A DNA stretch of 64,000 nucleotides from Rubrivivax albus (GTDB lineage: Bacteria > Pseudomonadota > Gammaproteobacteria > Burkholderiales > Burkholderiaceae_C), in assembly GCF_004016515.1 (NCBI RefSeq), contig NZ_SACT01000003.1, positions 124,001-188,000 on the forward strand, read 5' to 3'. The notes beneath the pieces were generated by a model that saw only the letters and a list, made by a program, of their open reading frames with translations, did not search any database and had not been told where the DNA came from. Within the stretch, counting starts at the first letter, position 1; every line of letters begins with the position of its first letter. Of the stretch, positions 17,268-26,037 are shown in pieces. Position numbers and translations under genes: made by a program.

Positions 17268-17337
17268 TGACATGTCAAACATTCATTGGAACCAATGAGG
17301 GTTTGCACTACTCTGTCGGACATTGAGGGTTAACCCT
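17268..17337. promoter_or_regulatory. Three palindromes between the LysR gene and a pair of small genes
   Basis: TGACATGTCA (17268-17277) is a perfect 10-bp palindrome. TCATTGG/CCAATGA (17283-17289 and 17292-17298) is a 7-bp inverted repeat with AA between. AGGGTTAACCCT (17326-17337) is a perfect 12-bp palindrome 25 bp before the small gene's ATG. This segment is AT-rich against its surroundings and is the likely LysR control region. Confidence 0.55.
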
Positions 17338-17362
17338 AGGCCCTCTGGAACAAGGAACCGCC

Positions 17363-17581
17363 ATGAGCACCACCCTTCAATACCAGGTTCGTTTCGGCAC
17401 CATGGCCCCGACAGCGCCGGTGACGCCGACCGTCTGGCAGCGCCTGTGGGCCGCCATCGAGCGTCACGGCCAGCGCCGCGCCGCCGCCGAGTTGCGCCGC
17501 ATCGCGGCCCACCACGTGTTCAGCGACCCCGAGATGACCCGCCACCTGCTGGCCGCGGCCGACCAGGCCGAGCGCGCCTGA
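17363..17581 (+). CDS. Small hypothetical protein, first of a paralogous pair
   Basis: 72 residues, soluble, basic. After a variable N-terminus it has WQRLWAAIERHGQRRAAAELRRIAAHHVFSD and ends LLAAADQAERA. The C-terminal half resembles that of the next gene (pattern AELRRIA-x-DP-x-LLAAAD), suggesting a local duplication. It resembles the small Arg-rich proteins (DUF1127-like) often found near LysR regulators, but the match is too weak for a family call. It starts at ATG 17363 downstream of a palindromic control region shared with the LysR gene. Function unknown. Confidence 0.65.
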   Translation: MSTTLQYQVRFGTMAPTAPVTPTVWQRLWAAIERHGQRRAAAELRRIAAHHVFSDPEMTRHLLAAADQAERA

Positions 17582-17625
17582 ATCCGGCCGCCAGCGGCAG
17601 AACCCCACGCCCGAGATCACGCACC

Positions 17626-17841
17626 ATGACCACGACCACCTTCAACGCCCCCGCCGCCTCGCTGTTCGGCAGCCTGCGCCAGGCCTTCTCCGCCCTGCTC
17701 GGCGCCGCGCCCAAGGCGCTGTCGCGCGCCCAGGAAGCGGCCGAGGTCCGCGAGATGGCCCGCCGCCTGCAGGCCACCGACCCCGGCTTCGCCGCCGACC
17801 TGTACGCCGCCGCCGACCGCCACGAGGTCAGCGGCCGCTGA
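17626..17841 (+). CDS. Small hypothetical protein, second of a paralogous pair
   Basis: 71 residues. It has a Thr/Phe-rich N-terminus, then LFGSLRQAFSALLGAAPKA and a charged C-terminal helix AEVREMARRLQATDPGFAADL ending YAAADRHEVSGR. The AEVREMARRL...DP...LYAAAD pattern repeats that of the gene 45 bp upstream, with which it probably forms an operon. Start ATG 17626. A strong hairpin follows the stop codon. I do not recognise a family; small size and proximity to a LysR gene suggest a conditionally expressed regulator or adaptor. Confidence 0.65.
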   Translation: MTTTTFNAPAASLFGSLRQAFSALLGAAPKALSRAQEAAEVREMARRLQATDPGFAADLYAAADRHEVSGR

Positions 17842-17861
17842 GCGCCGCCCGGCGGCGGCGC
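17842..17861. terminator. Bidirectional terminator hairpin between convergent genes
   Basis: GCGCCGCC at 17842-17849 and GGCGGCGC at 17854-17861 form a perfect 8-bp stem with a 4-nt loop, starting directly after the stop of the small gene and 8 nt before the end of the convergent SDR gene. There is no T-tract on either strand. Confidence 0.5.
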
Positions 17862-17868
17862 GCTGCGC

Positions 17869-18633
17869 TCAGATGCAGCGCCCGCCGTCGATCTCCATGC
17901 ACACGCCGGTGACCATGCTGGCCTCGTCGCTGCACAGGTAAACGGCCGCATGGCCCAGGTCCTCGGGCTGCGAGAAGCGGCCGATGGGGATGGTGGACAG
18001 GAACTTCGCCCGCATCTCCGGCGTGTCCTCGCCCATGAAGGATTTCAGCAGCGGCGTCTCGCCAGCCACCGGATTCAGCGCGTTGACGCGGATACCGAAG
18101 GGCGCGAGTTCCACCGCATTGGCGCGCGTGGCCGTGATCACCCAGCCCTTGCTGGCGTTGTACCAGGACAGCCGCGGCCGCGGGCTGACGCCGGCGGTGC
18201 TGGCCACGTTGAGCACCACGCCGCGGATGCCGTGCGCGCCCGGCGCATTGGCCTTGAAGCGCGGCACCACCGCCACCATCGCGCGGTAGATGGCCTTCAT
18301 GTTGACCGCACACACGCGGTCGAAGTCGGCTTCGCCCACGTCCTCCAGCGGCTGCGGCAGGTGCGTGACGCCGGCGTTGTTGACCAGGATGTCGAGCCGG
18401 CCGAACTGCTGCTCGGCGGCGTCCATCATCGCCCGCAGGTCGCCGGCGTCGGTGACGTCGACCTTCATCGCGTGAGTGCTGGCACCCAGTTCGGCCGCCA
18501 GATCCTGCGCGCCGGGCAGGTTCAGGTCGGCGATCACCACCCGCGCCCCTTCGGCCACGAAGCGCCGCACGATGCCGGCGCCGAAACCGCTGGCCCCGCC
18601 GGTCACGATGGCCACCTTGTCCTTCAGTCGCAT
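17869..18633 (-). CDS. SDR family oxidoreductase
   Basis: 254-aa NAD(P)-dependent short-chain dehydrogenase: TGGASGFGAG cofactor loop at residues 11-20, DVTD after strand 3, NNAG, catalytic Ser in NVASTAG, and YNASK with the catalytic Tyr and Lys. The ending GVCMEIDGGRCI is typical. ATG 18633 has an AGGAG site; the frame extends further upstream but that part lies within the aldehyde dehydrogenase gene. It follows that gene by 14 bp, so the two probably act in sequence: alcohol to aldehyde or ketone, then aldehyde to acid. Substrate unknown; this type is often annotated as 3-oxoacyl-ACP reductase or glucose dehydrogenase without proof. Confidence 0.92.
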   Translation of the reverse strand: MRLKDKVAIVTGGASGFGAGIVRRFVAEGARVVIADLNLPGAQDLAAELGASTHAMKVDVTDAGDLRAMMDAAEQQFGRLDILVNNAGVTHLPQPLEDVGEADFDRVCAVNMKAIYRAMVAVVPRFKANAPGAHGIRGVVLNVASTAGVSPRPRLSWYNASKGWVITATRANAVELAPFGIRVNALNPVAGETPLLKSFMGEDTPEMRAKFLSTIPIGRFSQPEDLGHAAVYLCSDEASMVTGVCMEIDGGRCI

Positions 18634-18647
18634 GCCTGTCTCCTGCC

Positions 18648-20096
18648 TCAGTCGTGCTTGATGGCCACGGTCTTGAGCACCGAGAAGCCGTACAGCGCCT
18701 CGAAGCCCTTCTCGCGGCCGTGGCCGCTGCGCTTGACGCCACCGAAGGGCAGTTCGATGCCGCCACCGGCGCCGTAGTTGTTGACGAACACCTGGCCGCA
18801 CTTCAGCCGCCGCGCGCAGCGCAGCGCGCGCGCGCCGTCACGCGTCCAGACCCCGGCCACCAGGCCGTAGTCGGTGCCGTTGGCAATGGCGATGGCCTCG
18901 GCCTCGTCGGCGAACGGGATCAGCACCTGCACCGGGCCGAAGATCTCCTCCTGGGCCAGGCGGTGCGCCCCGTCCACGCCGCCGATGAGCGTCGGCGCCA
19001 CCCAGTACCCGGGACCGTCCGGCAGCACCGGCTGGGCGAGCACCTGCACGCCACGCTCCGCCGCCAGGGCCAGATAGCCGTTGACCATGTCGCGCTGGCG
19101 GGCGCTGATCACCGGGCCCACGTCCGGGTCGTCCAGCGCCGGGCCGACACGCAACGCGCGGTAGCGCTCGGCCATGCGCCGGGCCACCTCGTCGTAGACG
19201 CCGCGCTGCACCAGGATGCGGCTGGCCGCCGAGCAGGTCTGGCCGGCGTTCTGGATGCCGGCATTGACCAGGAAGGGCAGTGCGGCGTCGAGGTCCGCGT
19301 CGTCGAACACCAGTTGCGGGCTCTTGCCGCCCAGTTCCAGCGTCACCGGCACCGCGTTCTTCGCCGCGGCGGCCTGGATCAGTGAACCCACCGCCACCGA
19401 GCCGGTGAACGAGATGTGCTGCACGCCCCGGTGCGCCGCCAGCGCGGCGCCGGCCTCCTCACCCAGGCCCGGCACCAGGTTCAGTGCCCCGGGCGGCAGG
19501 CCGGCCTGCTCGGCGATGCGCGTGAACGCGATGGCCGTCAGGCAGGCCTCCTCGGCCGGCTTGAGCACACAGGCATTGCCCATGGCCAGCGCCGCACCCA
19601 CGCTGCGGCCGATGATCTGCATCGGATAGTTCCAGGGCACGATGTGCGCGGTGACGCCGTGCGGCTCGCGCAGCGTCAGCGCGGTGTAGCCGTTCGCAAA
19701 CGGAATCGTCTCGCCATGCACCTTGTCGGCCGCGCCACCGTAGAACTCCAGATAGCGCGCCAGGGCCACGGCATCGGCTCGGCCCTGTTTCAGCGGCTTG
19801 CCGACGTCGCGCGCCTCGAGCTCCGCCAGCATCTCCACCTGCGCGAGCACCAGCGCGCTCATCTTCATCAGCAGCCGCCCTCGCTCGGTGGCGGTCAGGC
19901 GGCCCCAGTCGCCGTCCATCGCGGCCTGCGCCGCCGCCACCGCGGCATCCACTTCCTGGACGCCCCCGCGCGCGATGTGCGCCAGCAACTCACCGGTGGA
20001 CGGATTGCTCAGCGCCAGCGTGTCGCGGGCCGGCTGCCAGCGGCCGCCGATGAAGCACGAGGTGGGGTCGAAGGGCAGGTCGAGGCGGGAAGTCAT
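18648..20096 (-). CDS. NAD(P)-dependent aldehyde dehydrogenase
   Basis: 482-aa aldehyde dehydrogenase superfamily enzyme. Catalytic residues are all present: Asn156 in PWNYP, Lys179 in LKPAEEA, Glu254 in LELGGKSP and Cys288 in GQTCSA, and the family ends with PFGGVKRSGHGREKG. It most resembles betaine- or gamma-aminobutyraldehyde-type enzymes, but the substrate is open. It is first in a two-gene operon with the SDR. It is divergent from a peptide-type ABC permease 19 bp away, which leaves little room for separate promoters. Confidence 0.94.
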   Translation of the reverse strand: MTSRLDLPFDPTSCFIGGRWQPARDTLALSNPSTGELLAHIARGGVQEVDAAVAAAQAAMDGDWGRLTATERGRLLMKMSALVLAQVEMLAELEARDVGKPLKQGRADAVALARYLEFYGGAADKVHGETIPFANGYTALTLREPHGVTAHIVPWNYPMQIIGRSVGAALAMGNACVLKPAEEACLTAIAFTRIAEQAGLPPGALNLVPGLGEEAGAALAAHRGVQHISFTGSVAVGSLIQAAAAKNAVPVTLELGGKSPQLVFDDADLDAALPFLVNAGIQNAGQTCSAASRILVQRGVYDEVARRMAERYRALRVGPALDDPDVGPVISARQRDMVNGYLALAAERGVQVLAQPVLPDGPGYWVAPTLIGGVDGAHRLAQEEIFGPVQVLIPFADEAEAIAIANGTDYGLVAGVWTRDGARALRCARRLKCGQVFVNNYGAGGGIELPFGGVKRSGHGREKGFEALYGFSVLKTVAIKHD

Positions 20097-20115
20097 CAGG
20101 CATCATAGGCCGCCG

Positions 20116-21078
20116 ATGACCTGGTTCCTCCTGCGCCGCCTGCTCAGCTTTGGCCTCACGCTCGCGGTGGCCTCGGTGCTCGTCTTCGCGGTGCTGGAAC
20201 TGCTGCCGGGCAACGCGGCGCAGGTGATCCTGGGCGAGAGCGCGACGCCGGAATCGCTGGCCGCGCTGGAGGCGCAGCTGGGCCTGGACCGCCCGCCGCT
20301 GACCCGTTATGCCGACTGGGTGGGCGGCCTGCTGCAGGGCCGAACGGCCGAGAGCCTGTCCTACGCCGAGCCCACCGCGGGGCTGATCGCCGAGCGGCTG
20401 CAGGTCTCGCTGCCGCTGGCGCTGATGGCGATGGCGCTGACGGTGGTCATCGCGCTGGCCGCCGGCGTCTATGCCGCGTCCCGCCACAACCGGGCCGGCG
20501 ACGTGGGCGTGATGGCGGCCACGCAGCTGGGCATCGCGATCCCGAACTTCTGGTTCGCCATCCTGCTGATCCTGCTGTTCGCGGTGCAGCTGCAGTGGGT
20601 GGGCGCCGGCGGCTTCCCTGGCTGGACCGAGGACGACGGCGGCGGGTTGCTGGACGGCCTGCTGGCCCTGCTGCTGCCGGCGGTGGCCCTGGCCATGGTG
20701 CAGGCCGCGATCCTGGCCCGCGTGACGCGCTCGGCGGTGCTGGACACCATGCGCGAGGACTACGTGCGCACCGCGCGCGCCAAGGGCCTGAGCCGCGGCC
20801 AGGCGCTGCGCCGCCACGTGCTGCGCAACGCGATGATCCCGGTGCTCACGGTGGCCGGCCTGCAGTTCGGCAACCTGATCACCGGGGCCATCGTGGTAGA
20901 GAACGTGTTCGTGCTGCCGGGCCTGGGCCGGCTGGTGTTCCAGGCCATCGCTAACCGCGACCTCGTCGTCGTGCGTGACGTGGTCATGTTCCTGGCCGCC
21001 ACCGTCATCGTCATCAACCTGCTGGTGGACCTGCTCTACGTGGTGGTGGACCCGCGGCTGCGGCGGGCCGCGGCATGA
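20116..21078 (+). CDS. Peptide/nickel-type ABC transporter permease (DppB family)
   Basis: 320-aa inner-membrane permease subunit. An N-terminal TM helix (LLRRLLSFGLTLAVASVLVFAV) is followed by the periplasmic segment with LPGNAAQVILGESATPE and EAQLGLDRP typical of DppB/GsiC, then five further TM helices with the EAA-type loop EDYVRTARAKGLSRGQALRRHVLRNA that contacts the ATPase. Start ATG 20116. The last 4 nt overlap the next permease gene. The matching ATPase and binding-protein genes lie 2.3 kb downstream rather than next to it. Confidence 0.95.
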   Translation: MTWFLLRRLLSFGLTLAVASVLVFAVLELLPGNAAQVILGESATPESLAALEAQLGLDRPPLTRYADWVGGLLQGRTAESLSYAEPTAGLIAERLQVSLPLALMAMALTVVIALAAGVYAASRHNRAGDVGVMAATQLGIAIPNFWFAILLILLFAVQLQWVGAGGFPGWTEDDGGGLLDGLLALLLPAVALAMVQAAILARVTRSAVLDTMREDYVRTARAKGLSRGQALRRHVLRNAMIPVLTVAGLQFGNLITGAIVVENVFVLPGLGRLVFQAIANRDLVVVRDVVMFLAATVIVINLLVDLLYVVVDPRLRRAAA

Positions 21079-21920
21079 CGGCCGTCGCGGACTTCCGGCG
21101 GCGCGCGCTGCGCCACCGCAGCTTTGCCATCGGTGCGTTGCTGACCGGGCTGCTGGTGGCCGCGGCGCTGCTGTCGCTGGTGTGGGCGCCGTACCCGCCG
21201 GCTGAGATCGACATCCCGAACAAGCTGGCGCCGCCGTCGGCCGCGCACTGGCTGGGCACCGACAGCCTGGGCCGCGACATCGCCTCTCAGATCCTGGTGG
21301 GCAGCCAGAACAGCATCGTCGTGGGGGTGGTGGCGGTGAGCATCGGCCTGGGCTTCGGCGTCGCGCTCGGGCTGTGGGCCAGTGCGCGCCGCGGCTGGGT
21401 CGAAGAGCTGGTGATGCGCTTTGCCGACTTCGCCTTCGCCTTCCCGGCACTGCTGACGGCCATCATGCTCACGGCCATCTACGGGCCCGGGCTGCTGATG
21501 AGCATCGTGGCCATCGGGCTGTTCAACGTGCCGGTGTTCGCGCGCCTGACGCGTGGTGCGGCCAATGCCGTGTGGACCCGCGAATACGTGCTGGCGTCGC
21601 GTGCGGCAGGCAAGGGCACGGCGCGCATCACCTTGGACCACGTGCTGCCCAACATCGCCAGCGTGCTGATCGTGCAGGCCACGATCTCGTTCGCCACCGC
21701 CATCCTGGCCGAGGCGGCGCTGAGCTACCTGGGCCTGGGCACGCAACCGCCGCAGCCCAGCTGGGGCCGCATGCTCAGCGAGGCGCAGACGCAGCTGTTC
21801 CAGGCGCCGATGCTGGCGGTGTGGCCCGGCTTGGCCATCGTGCTCAGCGTGCTGGGGCTGAACCTGCTGGGCGACGGGCTGCGCGACCTGCTGGACCCAC
21901 GGCTGGCCAGGGCCCGCTGA
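21075..21920 (+). CDS. Peptide/nickel-type ABC transporter permease (DppC family)
   Basis: 281-aa partner permease. It has the N-terminal TM, the IDIPNKLAPPSAAHWLGTDSLGRDI motif characteristic of DppC/OppC, and the EAA loop EYVLASRAAGKGTARITLDHVLPN. It ends WPGLAIVLSVLGLNLLGDGLRDLLDPRL, as is usual for the family. ATG overlaps the DppB-type stop by 4 nt. The operon appears to end here: a minus-strand small gene follows, and the ATPase genes resume at 24231 on the same strand. Confidence 0.95.
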   Translation: MTAVADFRRRALRHRSFAIGALLTGLLVAAALLSLVWAPYPPAEIDIPNKLAPPSAAHWLGTDSLGRDIASQILVGSQNSIVVGVVAVSIGLGFGVALGLWASARRGWVEELVMRFADFAFAFPALLTAIMLTAIYGPGLLMSIVAIGLFNVPVFARLTRGAANAVWTREYVLASRAAGKGTARITLDHVLPNIASVLIVQATISFATAILAEAALSYLGLGTQPPQPSWGRMLSEAQTQLFQAPMLAVWPGLAIVLSVLGLNLLGDGLRDLLDPRLARAR

Positions 21921-21957
21921 ACGCGCACCTGAGGCCACGCCGGCGGTGCCGCCCCGT

Positions 21958-22188
21958 CTAGGACAGCGGGGATACCAGGCCTTCACGGCGCAGCGCGTCC
22001 ACCAGGTCGACCGCTGCATTCCACTGCTCGGGCGACCACGCCTCGCCCACGGCCAGCGCATGCGCCACGAGGCCACAGGGGTCGCCGTGGGCGAAATCGC
22101 GCAACGCACGCAGCAAGAGCCCTTCGGGCGCCGCCAAAGGCGGTGGCTGCAGGCGCCGCCGGGGGCGCCGGTGTCCAGACCTCGCCAT
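21958..22188 (-). CDS. Small hypothetical protein
   Basis: 76 residues: a basic N-terminus, then a helical body LLLRALRDFAHGDPCGLVAHALAVGEAWSPEQWNAAVDLVDALRREGLV that reads like a small folded protein with a winged-helix or helical-bundle feel. The chosen ATG 22188 is preceded by AGGGAGAG at close spacing; a competing ATG 4 nt upstream on the same strand opens a less protein-like frame. It sits between the peptide permease and the MscS gene, on the opposite strand. No family recognised. Confidence 0.5.
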   Translation of the reverse strand: MARSGHRRPRRRLQPPPLAAPEGLLLRALRDFAHGDPCGLVAHALAVGEAWSPEQWNAAVDLVDALRREGLVSPLS

Positions 22189-22309
22189 GCATCTCTCCCT
22201 GCATGTCCACCGCTGCATTGGCGGCACTTGCACGCAGCATAGGTCAGAGCCCGGCTCGCATCAACGGTCGGTGCCGCCCCCCCCGACCCGGTTGCTACAG
22301 TCCCCGTCC

Positions 22310-23458
22310 ATGAATCGACTAAGCGAACTCCTCAGCCAGCACATCGGCATCGAACTCTGGGTCGCCTCGCTGGTGGCCATCGCCCTGATCACCGTGGTGG
22401 CCAACCAGGTGGCCCAGGTGCTGCTGCGCCAGGCGGCCCGGGTCACGGAGAAGACCAGCACCGTGTGGGACGACGCGCTGGTGCAGTCGGCCAGCCGCCC
22501 GGTCCTGGCGGGGATGTGGATCATCGGCGCCGGCTTCATGGCCCGTGTGCTGCAGCGCCAGGTGGACGTGGCCTTCATCGAGGAGGTGCTGGCGCTGCGC
22601 GACGTGGGGCTGATCGCCTGCGTGGCGAGCTTCCTGGTGCGCTTTGCCGGCCGGGTGGGCGCCAACGTGGAGGCGCGGCGGCTGGCGCGTGGCGAGGAGG
22701 TGGACCACACCACGGTGGACGCGCTGGTCAAGCTCGCGCGCCTGGTGACCATCGTGGTGGCGCTGCTGGTGGCGGTGCAGACGCTGGGATTCCAGATCGG
22801 CGGCCTGCTGGCCCTGGGCGGCGTCGGCGGCCTGGCGGTGGGCCTGGCGGGCAAGGATCTGCTGGCCAACTTCTTCGGCGGCCTGACGATCTACCTGGAC
22901 CGCCCGTTCAGCGTGGGCGACTGGATCCGCAGCCTCGACAAAAGCATCGAAGGCACGGTGGAGTACATCAGCTGGCGCCACACGCGCATCCGCGCCTTCA
23001 ACAAGAACCCGATCTACGTGCCCAACGCGGTGTTCACCAGCATCGTGGTGGAGAACCCCTCGCGCATGAGCCACCGGCGCATCAAGGAGACCATCGGCGT
23101 GCGCTACGACGACTTCGCCGTGGTCAAGCCCATCGTCGACGACATCCGCACGATGCTGGAGACGCACGAGGGCATCGACACCACGCAGACGCTGATCGTC
23201 AACTTCAACCTGTTCGGCGCCTCGTCGCTGGACATCATGGTCTACACCTTCACGAAGACCATCGTCTGGGTGGAGTACCACCACGTGAAGCAGGACGTGC
23301 TGCTGAAGATCGGGGAGATCATCGAGCGCCACGGCGCCGAGATCGCCTTCCCGACGCAGACGCTGCACCTGCGCCAGGACGCGGCCGAGGCCACCGGCGA
23401 TGGCGCTGCCGACGGCAGCGTCAGCCGTGCAGCATCTCCCCCAGGTCCAGCCCGGTGA
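22310..23458 (+). CDS. Mechanosensitive ion channel, MscS family (YbdG-like)
   Basis: 382-aa inner-membrane channel that opens under membrane tension. It has several N-terminal TM helices (residues 15-35, 65-85, 100-120, 145-165) and then the pore helix GLLALGGVGGLAVGLAGKDLLANFFGGL with its Gly/Ala packing ridge, followed by the beta domain (RPFSVGDWIRS...GTVEYISWRHTRIR) and the alpha/beta domain (VRYDDFAVVKPIVDDIR). The length and long N-terminus fit the YbdG/YbiO-like members. It starts at ATG 22310. Its 3' end overlaps the convergent VC0807-type gene by 38 bp. It lies inside what looks like a split peptide transporter locus. Confidence 0.93.
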   Translation: MNRLSELLSQHIGIELWVASLVAIALITVVANQVAQVLLRQAARVTEKTSTVWDDALVQSASRPVLAGMWIIGAGFMARVLQRQVDVAFIEEVLALRDVGLIACVASFLVRFAGRVGANVEARRLARGEEVDHTTVDALVKLARLVTIVVALLVAVQTLGFQIGGLLALGGVGGLAVGLAGKDLLANFFGGLTIYLDRPFSVGDWIRSLDKSIEGTVEYISWRHTRIRAFNKNPIYVPNAVFTSIVVENPSRMSHRRIKETIGVRYDDFAVVKPIVDDIRTMLETHEGIDTTQTLIVNFNLFGASSLDIMVYTFTKTIVWVEYHHVKQDVLLKIGEIIERHGAEIAFPTQTLHLRQDAAEATGDGAADGSVSRAASPPGPAR

Positions 23459-24161
23459 GCTTCTTCGCGCCGGTGGCCAGCCACCACATCAGCCCCATCA
23501 TCATCAGCATCGACGGCACGGCGATGGCCGGGTAGCTCACCAGCGTGAGCTTGCCCAGTTCCTCGTTGAAGGCCTCGCTGCCGGCGGGGCTGTTGACGAT
23601 CCAGCGCGCCAGCACGTAATTCATCACCGCCGAGAAGAAGAACACGCTGGCCAGCAGCAGGGTGCCGGTGCGCAGCTTCAGCTCGAAGGGCACGGTGGTG
23701 CCGCGGGCCTTCAGCGCCGCCTCCACCTTATCGACGTCGAACAGCGTCGGGTTGAAGACCAGGATGCGGATCAGCGGCCAGCGCGTCCAGTTCGAGCCCA
23801 GCACGATCAGGCCGATCAGTGCCGGCACCGCGGCTTCCTTCACCGCCAGCCAGAACGGGTCGACCTTCAGCAGGCCGATGCCACCGGTGAGCAGGGTGCT
23901 GACGATGCCCAGCACGGCCATCCAGCTGGTCTTGCGCTTGGTCAGCGCCTCCTTGGCGCCCCAGAACACCGGGAAGGCCAGCGCCAGCACCAGCGCCCAG
24001 GTAGGCCCCAGGCGTTCGGGCTTGCTGAGCATCATCAGCACCAGCGCCGGGAGCAGCACGGTGATCAGGATCTCGAAAAGCGGGTTGCCGTTCGGCGGGC
24101 GCCGTGGTGCAGCCGTCGGGGGCTCGTCGGGCGATCGAGGGGTGGTGGGGCTCGGTTCCAT
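23421..24161 (-). CDS. VC0807-like multi-pass membrane protein
   Basis: 246-aa membrane protein: Pro-rich N-terminus (PTTPRSPDEPPTAAP), then about six hydrophobic helices including LFEILITVLLPALVLMML, VFWGAKEALTKRKTSWMAVLGIVSTLLTGGIGLLKV and LLASVFFFSAVMNYVLARWIV. This matches the VC0807 family, related to the intracellular septation protein A fold; biochemical function is not established. ATG 24161 is chosen because the long upstream frame lies over the ATPase gene. The last 38 bp overlap the MscS gene tail to tail. Confidence 0.82.
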   Translation of the reverse strand: MEPSPTTPRSPDEPPTAAPRRPPNGNPLFEILITVLLPALVLMMLSKPERLGPTWALVLALAFPVFWGAKEALTKRKTSWMAVLGIVSTLLTGGIGLLKVDPFWLAVKEAAVPALIGLIVLGSNWTRWPLIRILVFNPTLFDVDKVEAALKARGTTVPFELKLRTGTLLLASVFFFSAVMNYVLARWIVNSPAGSEAFNEELGKLTLVSYPAIAVPSMLMMMGLMWWLATGAKKLTGLDLGEMLHG

Positions 24162-24230
24162 CAGGGGCGCAAGCCTAGCGCGTCCGGCTGACGCGCTATC
24201 GTGCAGGGCCATGACAAGGTGGCCTCGACC

Positions 24231-25208
24231 GTGACCGAACTGCTGACCGTGCAGGATCTGCGCGTGTCGCTGCCGTCGCCCGGCGGGCCGGTGGAAGCGC
24301 TGCGCGGCGTGTCGTTCACGCTGGGCGCGGGTCAGACCCTGGGGCTGATCGGCGAGTCCGGTTGCGGCAAGTCGATGACGGCGCTGGCGCTGATGGGTCT
24401 GCAGCCGGAGTCGGCCACCGTCCAGGGCTCGATCCGCTCCGATGGCGAGGAACTCGCCGGCGCGCCGGAACGCCGCTGGTGCGCGCTGCGCGGTGCACGC
24501 ATCGGCATGGTGTTCCAGGAGCCGATGACGGCGCTGAACCCGCTGCACACCGTGGGGCGGCAGATCGCCGAGCCGTTGCGTCTGCACCGCGGGCTCTCCA
24601 CCGCTGCCGCGCGCGCCGAGGCCCTGCGCCTGCTCGAACGCGTGCAGCTCACGCAGGCCGCGCAGCGGCTGGACGCCTACCCGCACCAGCTCAGCGGTGG
24701 CCAGCGCCAGCGCGTGGTCATCGCCATCGCGCTGGCCTGCCGGCCGGCGCTGCTGATCGCCGACGAACCGACCACGGCGCTGGACGCCAGCGTGCAGCGC
24801 GAGGTGCTGGACCTGCTGGGCGAGCTGGTACGCGACGACGGCATGGCGCTGCTGCTGGTCAGCCACGATCTGGCCATGGTGGCCGAGCGCGTTCAGCGGC
24901 TGATGGTGATGTACGCCGGGCGCATCGTCGAAAACGGCCCGTCGGGCCAGGTCTTCCGCCACCCGGCCCACCCCTACACCCGCGGCCTGCTGGCCGCGCG
25001 GCCTCGGCTGGGCCTGGCGCGCGGCACGCGGCTGCCCACCATCCCCGGCCGGGTGCCGGAACTGCACGCGATGCCGCCAGGCTGCGCCTTTGCCGAACGC
25101 TGCGCGCAGGCGGGGGACGACTGCCGCGCTGACCTGCCGGCCGACGTGGCCGTCGGCGCGCAACATGGTGCCGCCTGCATCCGGCTGCCTGCCACAGAGC
25201 CCGCATGA
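24231..25208 (+). CDS. Peptide ABC transporter ATP-binding protein (DppD family)
   Basis: 325-aa ATPase powering the DppB/DppC-type permeases upstream. Walker [10 protein letters not shown]-loop [13 protein letters not shown], signature LSGGQRQR and Walker [13 protein letters not shown] are intact, and the C-terminal oligopeptide-ABC extension has the Cys-containing [20 protein letters not shown] chose GTG 24231 ([12 protein letters not shown]); another in-frame GTG at 24201 would add 10 residues. The stop overlaps the next ATPase start by 4 nt. It is divergent from the VC0807-like gene. Confidence 0.93.
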   Translation: MTELLTVQDLRVSLPSPGGPVEALRGVSFTLGAGQTLGLIGESGCGKSMTALALMGLQPESATVQGSIRSDGEELAGAPERRWCALRGARIGMVFQEPMTALNPLHTVGRQIAEPLRLHRGLSTAAARAEALRLLERVQLTQAAQRLDAYPHQLSGGQRQRVVIAIALACRPALLIADEPTTALDASVQREVLDLLGELVRDDGMALLLVSHDLAMVAERVQRLMVMYAGRIVENGPSGQVFRHPAHPYTRGLLAARPRLGLARGTRLPTIPGRVPELHAMPPGCAFAERCAQAGDDCRADLPADVAVGAQHGAACIRLPATEPA

Positions 25209-26023
25209 CGACACCGCTGCTCCAGGTCGAGCACCTCGGCCAGCGCTACCGCCTGCCGCGCCAGTCGCTGCTGGCGCCGGCACCCGAACTGGTCGCGCTG
25301 GAGGACGTGAGCTTCACGCTGCAGGCCGGTCGCAGCCTGGGCATCGTCGGCGAGTCCGGCTCCGGCAAGAGCACGCTGGCACGCCTGGTCATGGCGCTGG
25401 AACGCCCCAGCCACGGCCGGGTGCTGTTCGATGGCCAGGACCTGAACACCCTGGATGCATCTGCGCTGCGGGGCGCGCGCGCAGGGTTCCAGATGGTCTT
25501 CCAGGACCCCTTCGGCGCCCTGGACCCGCGCCGCACGGTGGGCCAGACCGTGGCCGAGCCGCTGGCGCTGGTGGGCGTGGCCGACGTCACCGAACGCAGC
25601 GCCCGCTGCGCCGAGGCCCTGGAAGCCGTGGGCCTGCGCGCCGGTGACGCGGCGAAGTACCCGCACGAGTTCAGCGGCGGCCAGCGCCAGCGCATCGCCA
25701 TCGCGCGTGCGCTGATCACGCGGCCGCGGCTCATCGTGGCCGACGAGCCGGTGAGCGCGCTCGACGTCTCGGTGCAGGCCCAGGTGCTCAACCTGATGCA
25801 GGACCTGCAGGAGCACTACGGCCTGACCTACCTGTTCATCAGTCACGACCTGGCCGTGGTGGACCTGGTCTGCGACGACGTGCTGGTGCTGCAGCACGGC
25901 CGCTGCGTCGAGCAGGGCCCCGCCGACGCGCTGCTGCATGCACCGGGCCACCAGTACACCCGCAGGCTTCTCGCTGCGTTGTCGGGGCGTGCAGAATCGC
26001 ACGCCGGTACCCCTGGACCTTGA
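25205..26023 (+). CDS. Peptide ABC transporter ATP-binding protein (DppF family)
   Basis: 272-aa second ATPase of the dipeptide/oligopeptide importer. Walker [11 protein letters not shown]-loop [13 protein letters not shown], signature FSGGQRQR, Walker [13 protein letters not shown] and the His-switch ISHDLAVV are present. It starts at ATG 25205 within the DppD-type stop (ATGA). The binding-protein gene begins 14 bp downstream, so the order is D-F-A, the reverse of the common A-B-C-D-F. Confidence 0.94.
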   Translation: MTTPLLQVEHLGQRYRLPRQSLLAPAPELVALEDVSFTLQAGRSLGIVGESGSGKSTLARLVMALERPSHGRVLFDGQDLNTLDASALRGARAGFQMVFQDPFGALDPRRTVGQTVAEPLALVGVADVTERSARCAEALEAVGLRAGDAAKYPHEFSGGQRQRIAIARALITRPRLIVADEPVSALDVSVQAQVLNLMQDLQEHYGLTYLFISHDLAVVDLVCDDVLVLQHGRCVEQGPADALLHAPGHQYTRRLLAALSGRAESHAGTPGP

Positions 26024-26037
26024 CGAGGAGCATCCCG

